From positions 1,167,956 to 1,231,955 of the forward strand of contig NZ_JAFKCU010000002.1 in assembly GCF_017254845.1 (NCBI RefSeq): a stretch of 64,000 nucleotides of DNA, read 5' to 3'. The translations under genes were made by a program, and so were the position numbers. Below, piece after piece: positions 1-9,079 of the stretch. The notes beneath the pieces are model-generated. The model was not told the origin of the DNA. It did no database searches and saw only the letters and a list, made by a program, of their open reading frames with translations. The stretch comes from Algoriphagus pacificus. Its GTDB lineage: Bacteria > Bacteroidota > Bacteroidia > Cytophagales > Cyclobacteriaceae. Position 1 is the stretch's first letter. The number at the start of each line of letters is the position of its first letter.

Positions 1-219
1 ACTTAGGTATTCAGCCATTTTAATGGAGGAAGCAGTTACTTCCGTGATTCCGTATTCTTTGGCCCAGTCACCGATTTCATGGGACTGTGCAGTTTTGAAA
101 TGGGGAACCAATTTCATGTTGTGGCGAGCAGCCTTGTCAGCCATGCGTTTGATGTTTGCGCGGCAGATATTTTCATCAAGAAGTAAAGTAGGAGAGGTAA
201 TGTGATCTAAATAGCTCAT
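1..219 (-). CDS. Alanine racemase N-terminal-fold PLP enzyme (D-threonine aldolase/DSD1-like), 5' part only
   Basis: Only the first 73 codons are present; the gene continues beyond the left edge. The translation opens MSYLDHITSPTLLLDEN and contains LVPHFKTAQSHEIG. This matches the start of fold-type III PLP enzymes of the D-threonine aldolase/D-serine dehydratase family, where the first strand is followed by a conserved PH-x-KT block whose lysine carries PLP (here K42). The gene is divergent from alaS, with about 200 bases between them. The substrate cannot be decided from this fragment: D-threonine aldolase, D-serine dehydratase and 3-hydroxy-D-aspartate aldolase all share this N-terminus. 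Confidence 0.8.
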   Translation of the reverse strand, partial: MSYLDHITSPTLLLDENICRANIKRMADKAARHNMKLVPHFKTAQSHEIGDWAKEYGITEVTASSIKMAEYLS

Positions 220-347
220 TATGATTTTTGAGTTTTAAAAGTTTATTGAAAGTAAGAAAGATTTATGAAGTTGGAAACTGGATTGGAATCAAAGGAAGTT
301 CAAAATAGAAATTCCGTAAACAATGCAGGTAACACCATCAATTCTAT

Positions 348-355
348 TAATTTTG
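348..355 (+). promoter_or_regulatory. Candidate Bacteroidota -7 element upstream of alaS
   Basis: TAATTTTG fits the Bacteroidota sigma-ABfr -7 consensus TAnnTTTG. It lies about 62 bases before the alaS ATG, in the divergent intergenic region. No clear -33 TTG was found at the right distance. Confidence 0.35.
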
Positions 356-417
356 TCACCCGATAAAATTGGCTGGAGTTCAGCTGAAAAGAGTTAATAA
401 TTGCCTCAAAACCTTTC

Positions 418-3042
418 ATGGAAGCAAAAGAAATCAGGAGCACCTTCATTGAGTTTTTCCAATCCAAAGAACATTATTACGTTCCGTCCTCACCAATTGT
501 AGTCAAAAATGATCCCACGTTGATGTTTACCAATGCAGGGATGAATCAGTTCAAAGACGCTTTTTTGGGAAATGAAGTCGCCAAATATGCTCGTGTAGCC
601 AACTCTCAAAAATGTCTTCGTGTCAGCGGCAAGCACAACGACTTGGAAGAAGTGGGCGTGGACACCTACCATCATACCATGTTTGAGATGCTTGGCAACT
701 GGTCTTTTGGAGATTATTTCAAAGCAGAGGCAATCGAATGGGCATGGGAGCTATTGACTGAGGTTTATAAACTTCCAAAAGACAGACTTTACGTTTCGGT
801 TTTTGAAGGCGATACAGGAGATAATCTTGCGATGGATTCCGAAGCTTTTGATTTTTGGAAAAAAATCGTTCCTGAGGACCGAATTATCATGGGTTCCAAG
901 AAAGATAATTTCTGGGAAATGGGAGATACAGGACCTTGCGGACCTTGCTCTGAAATCCACATAGATTTAAGGCCAGATTCTGAAAGAGCAAATGTTGCTG
1001 GAAGAGATTTGGTCAATAATGACCATGAACAGGTTATCGAAATCTGGAATTTGGTTTTCATGCAATTCAACAGACTTGCTGATGGAAGCCTGAAAGAATT
1101 GCCAGCCAAACATGTGGATACAGGAATGGGATTCGAGCGATTAGTTCGTGCTATCCAGCAAAAATCCTCCAATTACGATACGGATTTGTTTGCACCTTTT
1201 TTAGCTGCTTTGGCAAAGAAATCAGGCAAAACCTATGGAAAAGACGAACAAACTGATATTGCATTCAGAGTAATTGTAGACCATATTAGAGCTATTTCAT
1301 TTACGATTGCAGATGGACAGCTACCTTCCAATAATAAAGCGGGTTACGTAATCCGTAGAATTTTGAGAAGAGCGGTTCGTTATGGATATACCTTTTTGGG
1401 CTTTCATGAGCCGTTTTTGTATGAACTGACTTCTTTGATTGCTGAAAATTTTGGAGATGTTTTTCCAGAAGTAAGACAGCAGCAGGAGTTCATTTCCAAA
1501 GTCATATATGAAGAAGAAGCATCGTTCTTGCGTACTTTGGACAATGGCTTGAAAATATTAGACCAAATCAAAGCTGAGCTGAAGGAAAAAAATGAAACGG
1601 TAATTCCTGGCAAAACTGCTTTTGAATTATACGACACTTTCGGTTTCCCTTTGGATTTGACTTCTTTGATTGCCAGAGAAAATGGGCTTTCACTTGATGA
1701 GAAAGGCTTTGCCATTGAAATGGAAAAGCAAAAGACTAGATCTAGAGCTGCCTCTGAATCAGAAACCGGAGATTGGGTATTGGTTCATGAAGATTCTGGA
1801 GTGGAATTCATTGGATACGATTTTCTGGAATCTCATTCCCATATCATCAAATACAGAGTTATCACTGATAAAAAAGGAGACAAATACCAGATTGTATTAG
1901 ATAAGACTCCATTTTATGCTGAAAGTGGAGGTCAAGTAGGAGACACAGGATGGTTGGTTTCTGACACGGAGAAAATCCGAGTGATCGATACCAAAAAAGA
2001 AAATGACCTGATCGTTCATTTTGTTGAAAAGCTGCCAAAAACTCCTGGTGTGAGGTTTTCTGCCGAGGTGGATCGTGAGAAAAGGAAATTAAGTATGAAT
2101 AATCATACTGCTACCCATTTGCTTCAGTCTGCTTTGAAACAAGTTTTGGGAGATCACATCCAGCAAAGAGGTTCTTTGGTCAATGAGGAATTGCTTCGTT
2201 TCGATTTTTCTCATTTTGGAAAAGTAACAGACGAAGAGATTGCGCAAGTGGAGGAAATCGTCAATGCTAAAATCAGAGAAAATATTCCTTTAGTCGAACA
2301 ACGAAATGTGCCGATTGAGGAAGCGAAAAAGATGGGTGCAACAGCGCTTTTCGGAGAAAAATATGGGGACTTTGTTCGCGTTATCACATTTGACCCGAAT
2401 TATTCTGTAGAACTTTGCGGTGGAACTCACGTCCCTTCTACAAGCCAAATAGGACTGTTTAAGATTGTTTCTGAAGGATCAAGTGCTTCTGGAGTCCGAA
2501 GAATTGAAGCGATCACTGCAAAAGCGGCTGAAAGCTATTTAAGAGAACATGACATTTTGGTGAAAGAGATTCAAGAGCTTTTGAAAAATCCAAAGGATAT
2601 AAAAAAGGCAGTTGAAGCTTTGATTCAGGAGCGAAATGAGCTCAAAAAAGAAATCGAAAGTCTGCATCAGGAAAAGGCTGGAGCTGTAAAAGGTCAGTTA
2701 TTAAATCAATTCGTAGAAGCAGATGGCATCAACACTTTGATTGCCCAGGTAAGTCTCCCGAATGCTGATTCTCTGAAAAAATTGGCTTATGAATTAAAAA
2801 ATGAAGTCGAGAATGCATTCGTGATTTTGGCAGCTGCCATCGATGGCAAGCCACAGATTGCGGTAATTATCGAAGATGCTTTGGTACAAAGTAAAAATCT
2901 GAATGCCGGTCAAATCGTAAGGGATTTGGCAAAAGAGATTCAAGGCGGCGGCGGAGGTCAACCGTTTTTTGCCACTGCTGGCGGAAAAGATCTTGCTGGT
3001 CTAGAAAGAGTAGTGGCAAAGGCCAGAGAATTGTACCTTTAA
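418..3042 (+). CDS. alaS: Alanyl-tRNA synthetase
   Basis: Charges tRNA-Ala with alanine in the cytoplasm and deacylates mischarged tRNA. The 874-residue length is normal for full bacterial AlaRS. The N-terminus MEAKEIRSTFIEFFQSKEH and motif NDPTLMFTNAGMNQFKDAF form the class II catalytic core (about residues 1-240), followed by the tRNA recognition region. The editing domain shows the zinc-binding HTATH (H563-H567) and CGGTH (C667-H671) motifs. The C-terminal C-Ala domain ends with a glycine-rich GGGGGQPFFATAGG segment. The start at 418 puts the conserved E-I-R-x-x-F motif at the expected distance from the N-terminus. gatB follows after 20 bases, so the two are probably co-transcribed. Confidence 0.98.
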   Translation: MEAKEIRSTFIEFFQSKEHYYVPSSPIVVKNDPTLMFTNAGMNQFKDAFLGNEVAKYARVANSQKCLRVSGKHNDLEEVGVDTYHHTMFEMLGNWSFGDYFKAEAIEWAWELLTEVYKLPKDRLYVSVFEGDTGDNLAMDSEAFDFWKKIVPEDRIIMGSKKDNFWEMGDTGPCGPCSEIHIDLRPDSERANVAGRDLVNNDHEQVIEIWNLVFMQFNRLADGSLKELPAKHVDTGMGFERLVRAIQQKSSNYDTDLFAPFLAALAKKSGKTYGKDEQTDIAFRVIVDHIRAISFTIADGQLPSNNKAGYVIRRILRRAVRYGYTFLGFHEPFLYELTSLIAENFGDVFPEVRQQQEFISKVIYEEEASFLRTLDNGLKILDQIKAELKEKNETVIPGKTAFELYDTFGFPLDLTSLIARENGLSLDEKGFAIEMEKQKTRSRAASESETGDWVLVHEDSGVEFIGYDFLESHSHIIKYRVITDKKGDKYQIVLDKTPFYAESGGQVGDTGWLVSDTEKIRVIDTKKENDLIVHFVEKLPKTPGVRFSAEVDREKRKLSMNNHTATHLLQSALKQVLGDHIQQRGSLVNEELLRFDFSHFGKVTDEEIAQVEEIVNAKIRENIPLVEQRNVPIEEAKKMGATALFGEKYGDFVRVITFDPNYSVELCGGTHVPSTSQIGLFKIVSEGSSASGVRRIEAITAKAAESYLREHDILVKEIQELLKNPKDIKKAVEALIQERNELKKEIESLHQEKAGAVKGQLLNQFVEADGINTLIAQVSLPNADSLKKLAYELKNEVENAFVILAAAIDGKPQIAVIIEDALVQSKNLNAGQIVRDLAKEIQGGGGGQPFFATAGGKDLAGLERVVAKARELYL

Positions 3043-3062
3043 AAAATTGAAAAAACGCTGTA

Positions 3063-4523
3063 ATGGTTAGCGAAGAAATAAAAGACAAGTATCAACTGGT
3101 CATTGGACTTGAAGTTCATGCCCAGTTGCATACGAAGAGTAAAATTTTTGCTTCAGACTCAACAGAATACGGTAATTCTCCAAATACCCAGATTTCTGTC
3201 ATTACCCTTGGCCATCCTGGTACTTTACCGAAGGTGAATAAAAAGGCGATTGAATACGCAGTGAAAATGGGTTTGGCTTGTAATTCAGAAATCACAAGAC
3301 ATAATATTTTTTCAAGAAAGAATTATTTCTACCCTGACCTTCCAAAAGGCTATCAGATTACACAAGACAAAGGACCTGTGTGTGTCGGAGGTACTGTTCC
3401 TATTAAGTTAGAAGACGGGACCACGAAAGAGGTTCTACTCAACCGTGTGCATATGGAAGAAGATGCCGGTAAATCCATTCACCTAGCAGGAGAGCCGGAT
3501 ACCTTGGTAGATTTTAACAGAGCAGGTACACCTTTGATCGAAATCGTATCTGAACCGGATATGAAGTCTCCAGAAGAAGCCTATGCTTTTTTGGCGGAGA
3601 TTAAAAAACTGGTGAAATACCTGGATATCTGTGATGGAAACATGGAGGAAGGATCACTGAGATGTGATGCCAACGTTTCTGTGATGTTGAAAGGAGCCAA
3701 AGAATTAGGAAAGAAAGTGGAAGTGAAGAACATGAACTCTTTCCGAAACGTTTTCCGGGCAATTGAACATGAGCACAATCGCATCATAGAATTATTGGAA
3801 GCAGGGAAAGAAGTGATTTCTGAAACGAGGACTTTTGATGCTGCTACTGGAACAACAGCTAGTATGCGAACCAAAGAGGACTTAAACGATTACAGGTATT
3901 TTCCTGAGCCCGATTTGAGTCCTGTAGTCATTTCAGAGGAGTGGTTGCATTCGATTCGCGAAACTATGCCGATTCTCCCAAGGGAGCTTCAGAAGAAATT
4001 TGTCGAAGAGTTCGGTTTACCAGAGTACGATGCTTCATTTTTGACTGAATCAAAGGAAATGGCTTTATGGTTCAATGAGCTTTGTACCAAAACAGGAAAT
4101 TATAAAGCAGCATCCAATTGGATGATGGGACCTGTTAAATCGACTTTGAATGAATCAGGGGTGACAATTACGGATTTTCCAGTGAGTACCGATTCGTTGT
4201 CTGATTTGATCGCTTTGGTAGATGAGGGAAAAGTGAGCTTTTCAATTGCTTCTCAAAAGATATATCCAGAAATGGTTCAAGGTTCAAAAGCCTCGCCACT
4301 GGATATTGCTCATCAATTCAACCTGATACAGGAATCAGACGAATATTCCTTGAAGCCAATCATTGAATCTGTTTTAGAGGAAAATAAAACAAAAGTGGCT
4401 GAATATAAGTCTGGTAAAAAAGGTCTGATTGGCATGTTTATGGGACAGGTAATGAAAAAATCCCAAGGAAAGGCAGATCCAAAAGTTGCCACAAAACTAT
4501 TAACTGAATTATTAGAAAAATAA
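3063..4523 (+). CDS. gatB: Aspartyl/glutamyl-tRNA amidotransferase subunit B
   Basis: Subunit B of the GatCAB complex, which converts misacylated Glu-tRNA-Gln (and Asp-tRNA-Asn) to the amide form in the cytoplasm. The 486 residues begin with the family signature YQLVIGLEVHAQLHTKSKIF. They include FYPDLPKGYQITQ and the GatB signature region around NRAGTPLIEIVSEPD, with the helical GatB/YqeY tail at the C-terminus (roughly residues 330-486). The partner genes gatA and gatC are not in this window, so the complex is encoded at separate loci. The gene sits 20 bases after alaS and 4 bases before the thioredoxin lipoprotein, giving a translation-related operon with an envelope gene attached. Confidence 0.97.
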   Translation: MVSEEIKDKYQLVIGLEVHAQLHTKSKIFASDSTEYGNSPNTQISVITLGHPGTLPKVNKKAIEYAVKMGLACNSEITRHNIFSRKNYFYPDLPKGYQITQDKGPVCVGGTVPIKLEDGTTKEVLLNRVHMEEDAGKSIHLAGEPDTLVDFNRAGTPLIEIVSEPDMKSPEEAYAFLAEIKKLVKYLDICDGNMEEGSLRCDANVSVMLKGAKELGKKVEVKNMNSFRNVFRAIEHEHNRIIELLEAGKEVISETRTFDAATGTTASMRTKEDLNDYRYFPEPDLSPVVISEEWLHSIRETMPILPRELQKKFVEEFGLPEYDASFLTESKEMALWFNELCTKTGNYKAASNWMMGPVKSTLNESGVTITDFPVSTDSLSDLIALVDEGKVSFSIASQKIYPEMVQGSKASPLDIAHQFNLIQESDEYSLKPIIESVLEENKTKVAEYKSGKKGLIGMFMGQVMKKSQGKADPKVATKLLTELLEK

Positions 4524-4527
4524 ACTT

Positions 4528-5640
4528 ATGAAGTATTCATTGCTTTCATTCATCTTTCTACTTAGCCTATCGGTTTTTTCCTGCACCAGCGGGGAATCTG
4601 AAAATGATGGAGTGGTCAGTGTTTCTGGTCAAATAGAAAATGCGCCAGAAGGATTGGTTATCCTATCCAGATTTACGGAGAGCCGCCCTGTTGTTGTGGA
4701 TACGCTTGAGTTGAAATCGGATGGCAAATTTGATTACAACCTTGATGTTGACGTTCCGACTTTCTACGAGCTCAATTTATTTGGTCAAAGATCCGTACGC
4801 TTGGCACTTTTCAAGGAAGATGTACAAATAGCCTATGATTTTTCTGATCCAGAGAGTTTGGCAATCACCGGTTCTAAAGACAGCCAGGAGATGCAAAAAA
4901 TAGACGGTTTGATTTCCAGATACCAAGAGAAGGTTAACAATTTGAATGAGGCGTACTATGAAGCAATGAGTAGCAATGATACAGAAGCTATCAAGAAAAT
5001 TCAGGCGGATGCACTTCTTTTGGAAGATGATCAGGCAAAGCAAGTGAAAGATGTGATCAATAGCATGGGAGATAGTTTTGCTTCCCTAGCAGCAATTGGT
5101 CTTTTGAATTCGAAGAATGAATTTCAGTTTTTGGATAGTTTGGTAACTGAATTGAATGAAAAATATCCTGAGACGAAGATGATCATTCAGCTGAAACAAC
5201 AACTGGATGAGATGAGAGCTTTGTCAATGGGACAGGTTGCACCTGAAATTGAATTGCCAAATCCAGAAGGACAAATGGTAAAGCTTTCTGATTTTAGAGG
5301 AAAATACGTTATGATTGATTTTTGGGCTGGCTGGTGCAAGCCTTGCAGAGAAGAGAATCCAAACGTGGTAAGACTTTATAATCAATACAAAGATCAGGGT
5401 TTTGAAGTGTTTGGAGTGTCTTTAGACCGGACCCGTGAAGCTTGGGTAGATGCAATTTTCGAAGATGGATTGACTTGGACTCAAGTTTCAGATCTAAAAT
5501 ATTTCAATTCCGTGGCAGCAGAAACGTATCAGGTCAATGCAATTCCAGCAACTTATTTGATTGATCCGGATGGAAAAATCATCGGAAAGGATTTGAGAGG
5601 TCCTAGTCTTGAAAGTAAACTGAAAGAGATTTTTGAATAA
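4528..5640 (+). CDS. TlpA-like thioredoxin-fold lipoprotein (DUF4369 + AhpC/TSA)
   Basis: Envelope disulfide oxidoreductase of a type abundant in Bacteroidota. The first 18 residues are a signal peptide ending in VFSC, so C19 should be lipidated. Residues about 28-130 resemble the beta-rich DUF4369 domain, followed by a helical linker (about 130-235). The C-terminal thioredoxin domain carries the active site WAGWCKPC (C270-C273), GVSLDRTREAWVDAI and a cis-proline region AIPATYLIDPDG. This CxxC is typical of TlpA/ResA reductases that supply electrons to envelope or cytochrome maturation proteins; the actual client is unknown. It is the last gene of the alaS-gatB run and ends at a strong terminator. 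Confidence 0.9.
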   Translation: MKYSLLSFIFLLSLSVFSCTSGESENDGVVSVSGQIENAPEGLVILSRFTESRPVVVDTLELKSDGKFDYNLDVDVPTFYELNLFGQRSVRLALFKEDVQIAYDFSDPESLAITGSKDSQEMQKIDGLISRYQEKVNNLNEAYYEAMSSNDTEAIKKIQADALLLEDDQAKQVKDVINSMGDSFASLAAIGLLNSKNEFQFLDSLVTELNEKYPETKMIIQLKQQLDEMRALSMGQVAPEIELPNPEGQMVKLSDFRGKYVMIDFWAGWCKPCREENPNVVRLYNQYKDQGFEVFGVSLDRTREAWVDAIFEDGLTWTQVSDLKYFNSVAAETYQVNAIPATYLIDPDGKIIGKDLRGPSLESKLKEIFE

Positions 5641-5663
5641 TTTTTAGAGTAGCCATATCAATT

Positions 5664-5699
5664 AAAAAAGCCTTCTGGATTTATTCAGAAGGCTTTTTT
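5664..5699 (+). terminator. Intrinsic terminator after the TlpA-like gene
   Basis: Inverted repeat AAAAAGCCTTCTG / CAGAAGGCTTTTT around an 8-base loop, ending in a T run. It closes the alaS-gatB-tlpA-like unit. Confidence 0.9.
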
Positions 5700-5723
5700 A
5701 TGAGCAGTTTGGATTTAAAACAA

Positions 5724-5760
5724 AAGGAAGGAGGAAAAAATTACCAAACAGTCCTTCCTT
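5724..5760. repeat. Inverted repeat in the tlpA-like/proC intergenic region
   Basis: AAGGAAGGA (5724-5732) is perfectly complementary to TCCTTCCTT (5752-5760), with a 19-base spacer. It has no T tract, so it does not look like a terminator. The rest of 5700-5935 is AT-rich and shows no coding sequence. Confidence 0.4.
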
Positions 5761-5935
5761 GAAAAATCGAGTCTTTTAAAAAGGAATAGCAAAAGTTGTT
5801 TATCACCCGAGACAAAACTAGTAAAAAGATTCAAAAGAAAAACAAAAGTTAAATTATTCTTTTTTGAACAAATATAATTTTAGAGTGATATTAAATAACT
5901 ATTCCTTGATTTTTAGATAATTTAGTTTCTGAACC

Positions 5936-6739
5936 TTATTTTTTTTCGATCTTTTCAAAACTGGCTATTACACCTCTTACCATTGCGGAACTAAATCCTT
6001 GGTGTTCCATCTCATTCAATCCTACAATCGTGCAACCTTTTGGAGTTGTCACTTTGTCAATGGCTTCTTCTGGATGTATGTTTTGCTGGATCATTAATTC
6101 CGCCGCGCCTTTGACTGTCTGGTTTACAATTCTACTTGCGGTTTTGGAATCAAATCCAATTTGAATTCCGCCTTGGATCATAGCACGCATAAATCTCAGT
6201 ACATATGCGATTCCGCAAGCACCTAAAACTGTCGAAGCCTCCATCAAGGATTCATCGATATCAATGGTAATCCCAATCGAATTAAACAGCTCTTTAGCCA
6301 AAGCAATTTGTTCCAGATTTGCTCCACTTTGGCAGATACAGGTGATTGATTCTTGAATATCTGCAGCAATGTTTGGCATGGCTCTGAATGCAACTGTCTT
6401 TGGGTCAATGACAGCATACATTTCTTTGAGAGTGATACCTGTAGCCAAGGAAATGATCAATTGCTTCTTAGGATCCAATGCTGGTTTGATCTCTTCCAAA
6501 ATAGGAGCAACATTGTAGGGCTTTACACCTAATAAAATGATGTCAGCATATTTGGCAGCAATTAAATTATCGGAATGAACATGAGCTCCTCTTGCCTCAA
6601 AACCAGAAAGACTTAATGTGTTTCTTTTTGTAAGGGTAAGGTTTTTAGGGTCAAAGCTGTCTTTTTCTAATAGGCCATTGGCTATTGAGGAACCAAGGTT
6701 GCCACAGCCAATAATTGCAATTTTTTGAGTTGAAAGCAT
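5936..6739 (-). CDS. proC: Pyrroline-5-carboxylate reductase
   Basis: Last step of proline synthesis: NAD(P)H reduction of pyrroline-5-carboxylate in the cytoplasm. The 267-residue length is typical. The N-terminal Rossmann motif KIAIIGCGNLGSSIANGLL binds the nucleotide, and ILLGVKPYNVAPILEEI is the usual second signature. The C-terminal dimerisation domain contains ASTVLGACGIAYVLRFMRAM and the signature region VTTPKGCTIVGLNEMEHQG. It is a single-gene unit. A TACCTTTA element at 6772-6779 on the minus strand is a possible -7 box. Other proline genes are not nearby. Confidence 0.95.
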   Translation of the reverse strand: MLSTQKIAIIGCGNLGSSIANGLLEKDSFDPKNLTLTKRNTLSLSGFEARGAHVHSDNLIAAKYADIILLGVKPYNVAPILEEIKPALDPKKQLIISLATGITLKEMYAVIDPKTVAFRAMPNIAADIQESITCICQSGANLEQIALAKELFNSIGITIDIDESLMEASTVLGACGIAYVLRFMRAMIQGGIQIGFDSKTASRIVNQTVKGAAELMIQQNIHPEEAIDKVTTPKGCTIVGLNEMEHQGFSSAMVRGVIASFEKIEKK

Positions 6740-6873
6740 GGGATTTCAAATAATTGAATGGAATTAATGCTTAAAGGTAAATAAAAGCCTTGTTTTATTG
6801 CGGAAAAGAGAATTTTCTACTTGAATCTGTTACTTCTTTTCTATTTCCAATTAAAAAATTGTGTAAGAATATC

Positions 6874-6904
6874 TTGACAATAAGTAAAGTTTGTTTTACA
6901 TTTG
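6874..6904 (+). promoter_or_regulatory. Bacteroidota promoter for the small membrane protein/XRE cluster
   Basis: TTG at 6874-6876, a 20-base spacer, then TACATTTG at 6897-6904. This fits the TTG-N19/20-TAnnTTTG architecture of Bacteroidota housekeeping promoters. The first ATG (6923) lies 18 bases after the -7 box, so the leader would be only about 10 bases. Confidence 0.6.
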
Positions 6905-6922
6905 GTAAAAATTACTTGACTT

Positions 6923-7339
6923 ATGAAAGAGAAATCAATACTTCACGTTCCTTTACTTTCTCCTGTATGGAAGAAAGTGGCATTTCTATTTTTCCCTTTA
7001 CCAGTTCTTTTGGTGATCGGGATGGCATTTTCAAGACTAGATATCAGCCCGGATGATTCGGCTCAGATCATCTATGGTTTTTGGGCTATTGGTTTTGGAT
7101 TGCTGAATTTATCCAGAGAAAAGGAAGAAGATGAGATGATTAAATCATTTCGTTTACAGGCGTTTCAAACAGGATTTTATTGGTTGATCTGGGGATTAGC
7201 CGCAATTATGCTGATTAATTATGTGAGATATGGGAGTATCGTCTCTGAAATATTTTCAGCTTACCTGGTATTGTTTTTATTGAACGCCTACATCTATGGA
7301 GCTTTTCAGTATCAGAAGTATATCGCTTCAAAAGACTAA
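6923..7339 (+). CDS. Small four-helix membrane protein, unknown function
   Basis: A 138-residue protein with four hydrophobic stretches, centred near residues 25, 50, 85 and 115 (for example VAFLFFPLPVLLVIGMAF and GFYWLIWGLAAIMLI). It has no enzymatic motif that I recognise. Start 6923 lies directly behind a good promoter. It heads a three-gene unit with another small membrane protein and an XRE regulator. This arrangement recurs in Bacteroidota and Firmicutes, where the regulator controls the membrane genes. Function is not known. Confidence 0.75.
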   Translation: MKEKSILHVPLLSPVWKKVAFLFFPLPVLLVIGMAFSRLDISPDDSAQIIYGFWAIGFGLLNLSREKEEDEMIKSFRLQAFQTGFYWLIWGLAAIMLINYVRYGSIVSEIFSAYLVLFLLNAYIYGAFQYQKYIASKD

Positions 7340-7357
7340 CTCTAAAATTTGACCGAT

Positions 7358-7588
7358 ATGCTTACAAAAATCTTACTTCCGCATAGGTTTCAAAACCTGA
7401 GGTTGGATTCAATACTTTTTGCCTGTTATGGATATTTCACTCTTAATATCGTGGGAACTATTCTAATTGATGGTTCAAAAAAACTTTCATTTTTATTTTT
7501 CAACATGCTCTCAATTCCGGTTTTATTTATCCTTAAGTACAGTTGGATCATGTATTGTCAAAGCAAAAAACCTAGTATGGCTTTATGA
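7358..7588 (+). CDS. Small two-helix membrane protein, unknown function
   Basis: A 76-residue protein starting at ATG 7358; an in-frame TTG at 7349 is possible but less likely. Two hydrophobic segments are visible (ILFACYGYFTLNIVGTILI and LSFLFFNMLSIPVLFIL). Its stop codon overlaps the start of the XRE gene in an ATGA junction, which suggests translational coupling and supports the gene being real. No family recognised. Confidence 0.65.
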   Translation: MLTKILLPHRFQNLRLDSILFACYGYFTLNIVGTILIDGSKKLSFLFFNMLSIPVLFILKYSWIMYCQSKKPSMAL

Positions 7589-7785
7589 AAAATACCATCA
7601 AAGTGGAAAGGGCGAGAAAAAACATGACTCAACAGGATCTAGCCGAAAAAGTGAATGTTTCCAGACAGACCATTAATAGCATCGAAGCGGGGAAATATGT
7701 TCCCTCAACGGTATTGGCATTAAAAATCGCCAGAGTTTTTGGGGTAGCGATGGAAGCTATTTTTGAATTGGAAGAAGGGGATTAA
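7585..7785 (+). CDS. XRE-family helix-turn-helix regulator
   Basis: A 66-residue stand-alone DNA-binding protein. The whole length is a Cro/C1-type five-helix domain: KVERARKNMTQQDLAEKVN, then the recognition helix VSRQTINSIEAGKYVPS, then VLALKIARVFGVAMEAIFE. This is the small YozG/Xre type, which usually sits beside membrane proteins that it regulates. The start overlaps the preceding gene (ATGA), so the two are coupled. The likely target is its own operon promoter at 6874-6904; this is inferred. Confidence 0.9.
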   Translation: MKNTIKVERARKNMTQQDLAEKVNVSRQTINSIEAGKYVPSTVLALKIARVFGVAMEAIFELEEGD

Positions 7786-7848
7786 GTGAGAATTCATTTA
7801 TTGGAATACCATTTGCACTTTTAGAGGCATAAAAGACGATAAAATCTT

Positions 7849-7856
7849 ACCTTTGC
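7849..7856 (+). promoter_or_regulatory. Candidate -7 element for the glycosyltransferase operon
   Basis: TACCTTTG matches TAnnTTTG exactly and is followed by the GCGCC start-region context common in this phylum. The GT start codon is 20 bases downstream. No convincing -33 TTG was found at the normal spacing. Confidence 0.5.
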
Positions 7857-7875
7857 GCCATATTCAAGCTTTTTC

Positions 7876-9042
7876 ATGCCCAAATTAATTCGAATCACCA
7901 CCGTTCCCATTTCTCTTAAACTTTTGCTTGCTGGGCAAATGAATTTTATGAAAAAAAATGGCTTTGAGGTAATCATGGTCAGTGCAGATGGGAGAGAAGT
8001 TTCGCAAGTAGTGAAATCAGAAGGGGTGAGGCATGAAGTAATTCCTTTTACAAGACAGATTACTCCAATAGAGGATATTAAGTGCCTTTATCAGCTCTAT
8101 CAACTTTTCAAGCGAGAGCAACCCGATATAGTACATTCTCATACGCCCAAAGCTGGGATTTTGAGTATGATTGCTGCGAAATTGGCTGGGGTAAAAGTCA
8201 GAATCCATACTTTGGCAGGAATTCCTTACATGGCAGCAGAAGGAGGAAAGAAGGGACTTTTGGAGAAGGTTGAGAAATACACCTACCAGAATGCAACTGA
8301 AGTTTGGCCTAATTCGATGGGACTCAAAAAGTTTGTGCTCAAAGAAAATCTTTGTCCCGAGGATAAATTACACATCATAGGTAAAGGCTCCTCAAATGGG
8401 GTTGATCTAAGCAAATTCAATCGAAATGCACTCAAGGAAAATCATTTGGTAGCTGCAACTATGCGGATTCTTCCTGGAGAAGATGAATTTGTTTTGCTTT
8501 CTGTTGGCCGGTTAGTAAAAGATAAAGGAATTGAAGAGTTGGTGTCAGCTTTTGTCAATTCAAAAATTGTCAATAAATCCAAGTTGGTTTTGCTGGGAAG
8601 TTTTGAACAGGATTTGAATCCTTTATCCCCAGAAACAATCCAAACGATCACAGATCATCCTCGGATCATTCAAATCGATTGGTCTGATCATGTGGCTCAT
8701 TACATGGCTTTGGCAGATGTATTGGTTCATCCATCCCATCGGGAAGGTTTTCCAAATGTGCTTTTGGAAGCTGGAGCGATGCAACTCCCAGTGATTTGCT
8801 CAGATATAATCGGGAATGTAGATATCATTACCCAACAAAAAACAGGATTGATTTTTCCGGTAAAAGATGCAGCAGTATTGAAAGAAGCAATTGAGTTTGC
8901 CTATGTGAAAAGAGATAGCATGGCAAAAATGGCAGCGGCTCTATTTCAGGAAGTTGTCGAGAATTATAGCCGTCCAGCTATCCATTCAGAAATTTTTGAA
9001 CGATACCAACAGCTTTTGAAGGAGGTCAGTCCATCAGAATGA
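7876..9042 (+). CDS. Glycosyltransferase family 4
   Basis: A 388-residue GT-B-fold glycosyltransferase, probably building surface polysaccharide on the cytoplasmic membrane face. The N-terminal half contains [20 protein letters not shown], as in CapM/PglA-like enzymes. The C-terminal half carries the GT4 donor-binding region [19 protein letters not shown] with its E-x7-E pattern, and [17 protein letters not shown]. No signal peptide or clear membrane span is present. It is followed by two nucleotide-sugar enzymes on the same strand, consistent with a capsule or exopolysaccharide job. The sugar donor cannot be read from sequence. Confidence 0.9.
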   Translation: MPKLIRITTVPISLKLLLAGQMNFMKKNGFEVIMVSADGREVSQVVKSEGVRHEVIPFTRQITPIEDIKCLYQLYQLFKREQPDIVHSHTPKAGILSMIAAKLAGVKVRIHTLAGIPYMAAEGGKKGLLEKVEKYTYQNATEVWPNSMGLKKFVLKENLCPEDKLHIIGKGSSNGVDLSKFNRNALKENHLVAATMRILPGEDEFVLLSVGRLVKDKGIEELVSAFVNSKIVNKSKLVLLGSFEQDLNPLSPETIQTITDHPRIIQIDWSDHVAHYMALADVLVHPSHREGFPNVLLEAGAMQLPVICSDIIGNVDIITQQKTGLIFPVKDAAVLKEAIEFAYVKRDSMAKMAAALFQEVVENYSRPAIHSEIFERYQQLLKEVSPSE

Positions 9043-9079
9043 CTTATATTTAGGGCCTGATCACGTAATACACTTTTAT

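Noticed and set aside
23-205. Rightward 60-codon frame at the left edge
   Set aside because: The opposite strand encodes a clear PLP-enzyme N-terminus over the same bases.
789-1172. Reading frame opposite alaS (127 codons)
   Set aside because: It lies wholly inside a certain alaS gene on the other strand and its translation has no domain-like pattern. Similar overlapping frames elsewhere, such as 29366-29743 and 30384-30617, were rejected for the same reason.
5724-5760. Inverted repeat as a terminator or small RNA
   Set aside because: There is no T tract and no promoter nearby, so only a repeat can be claimed.
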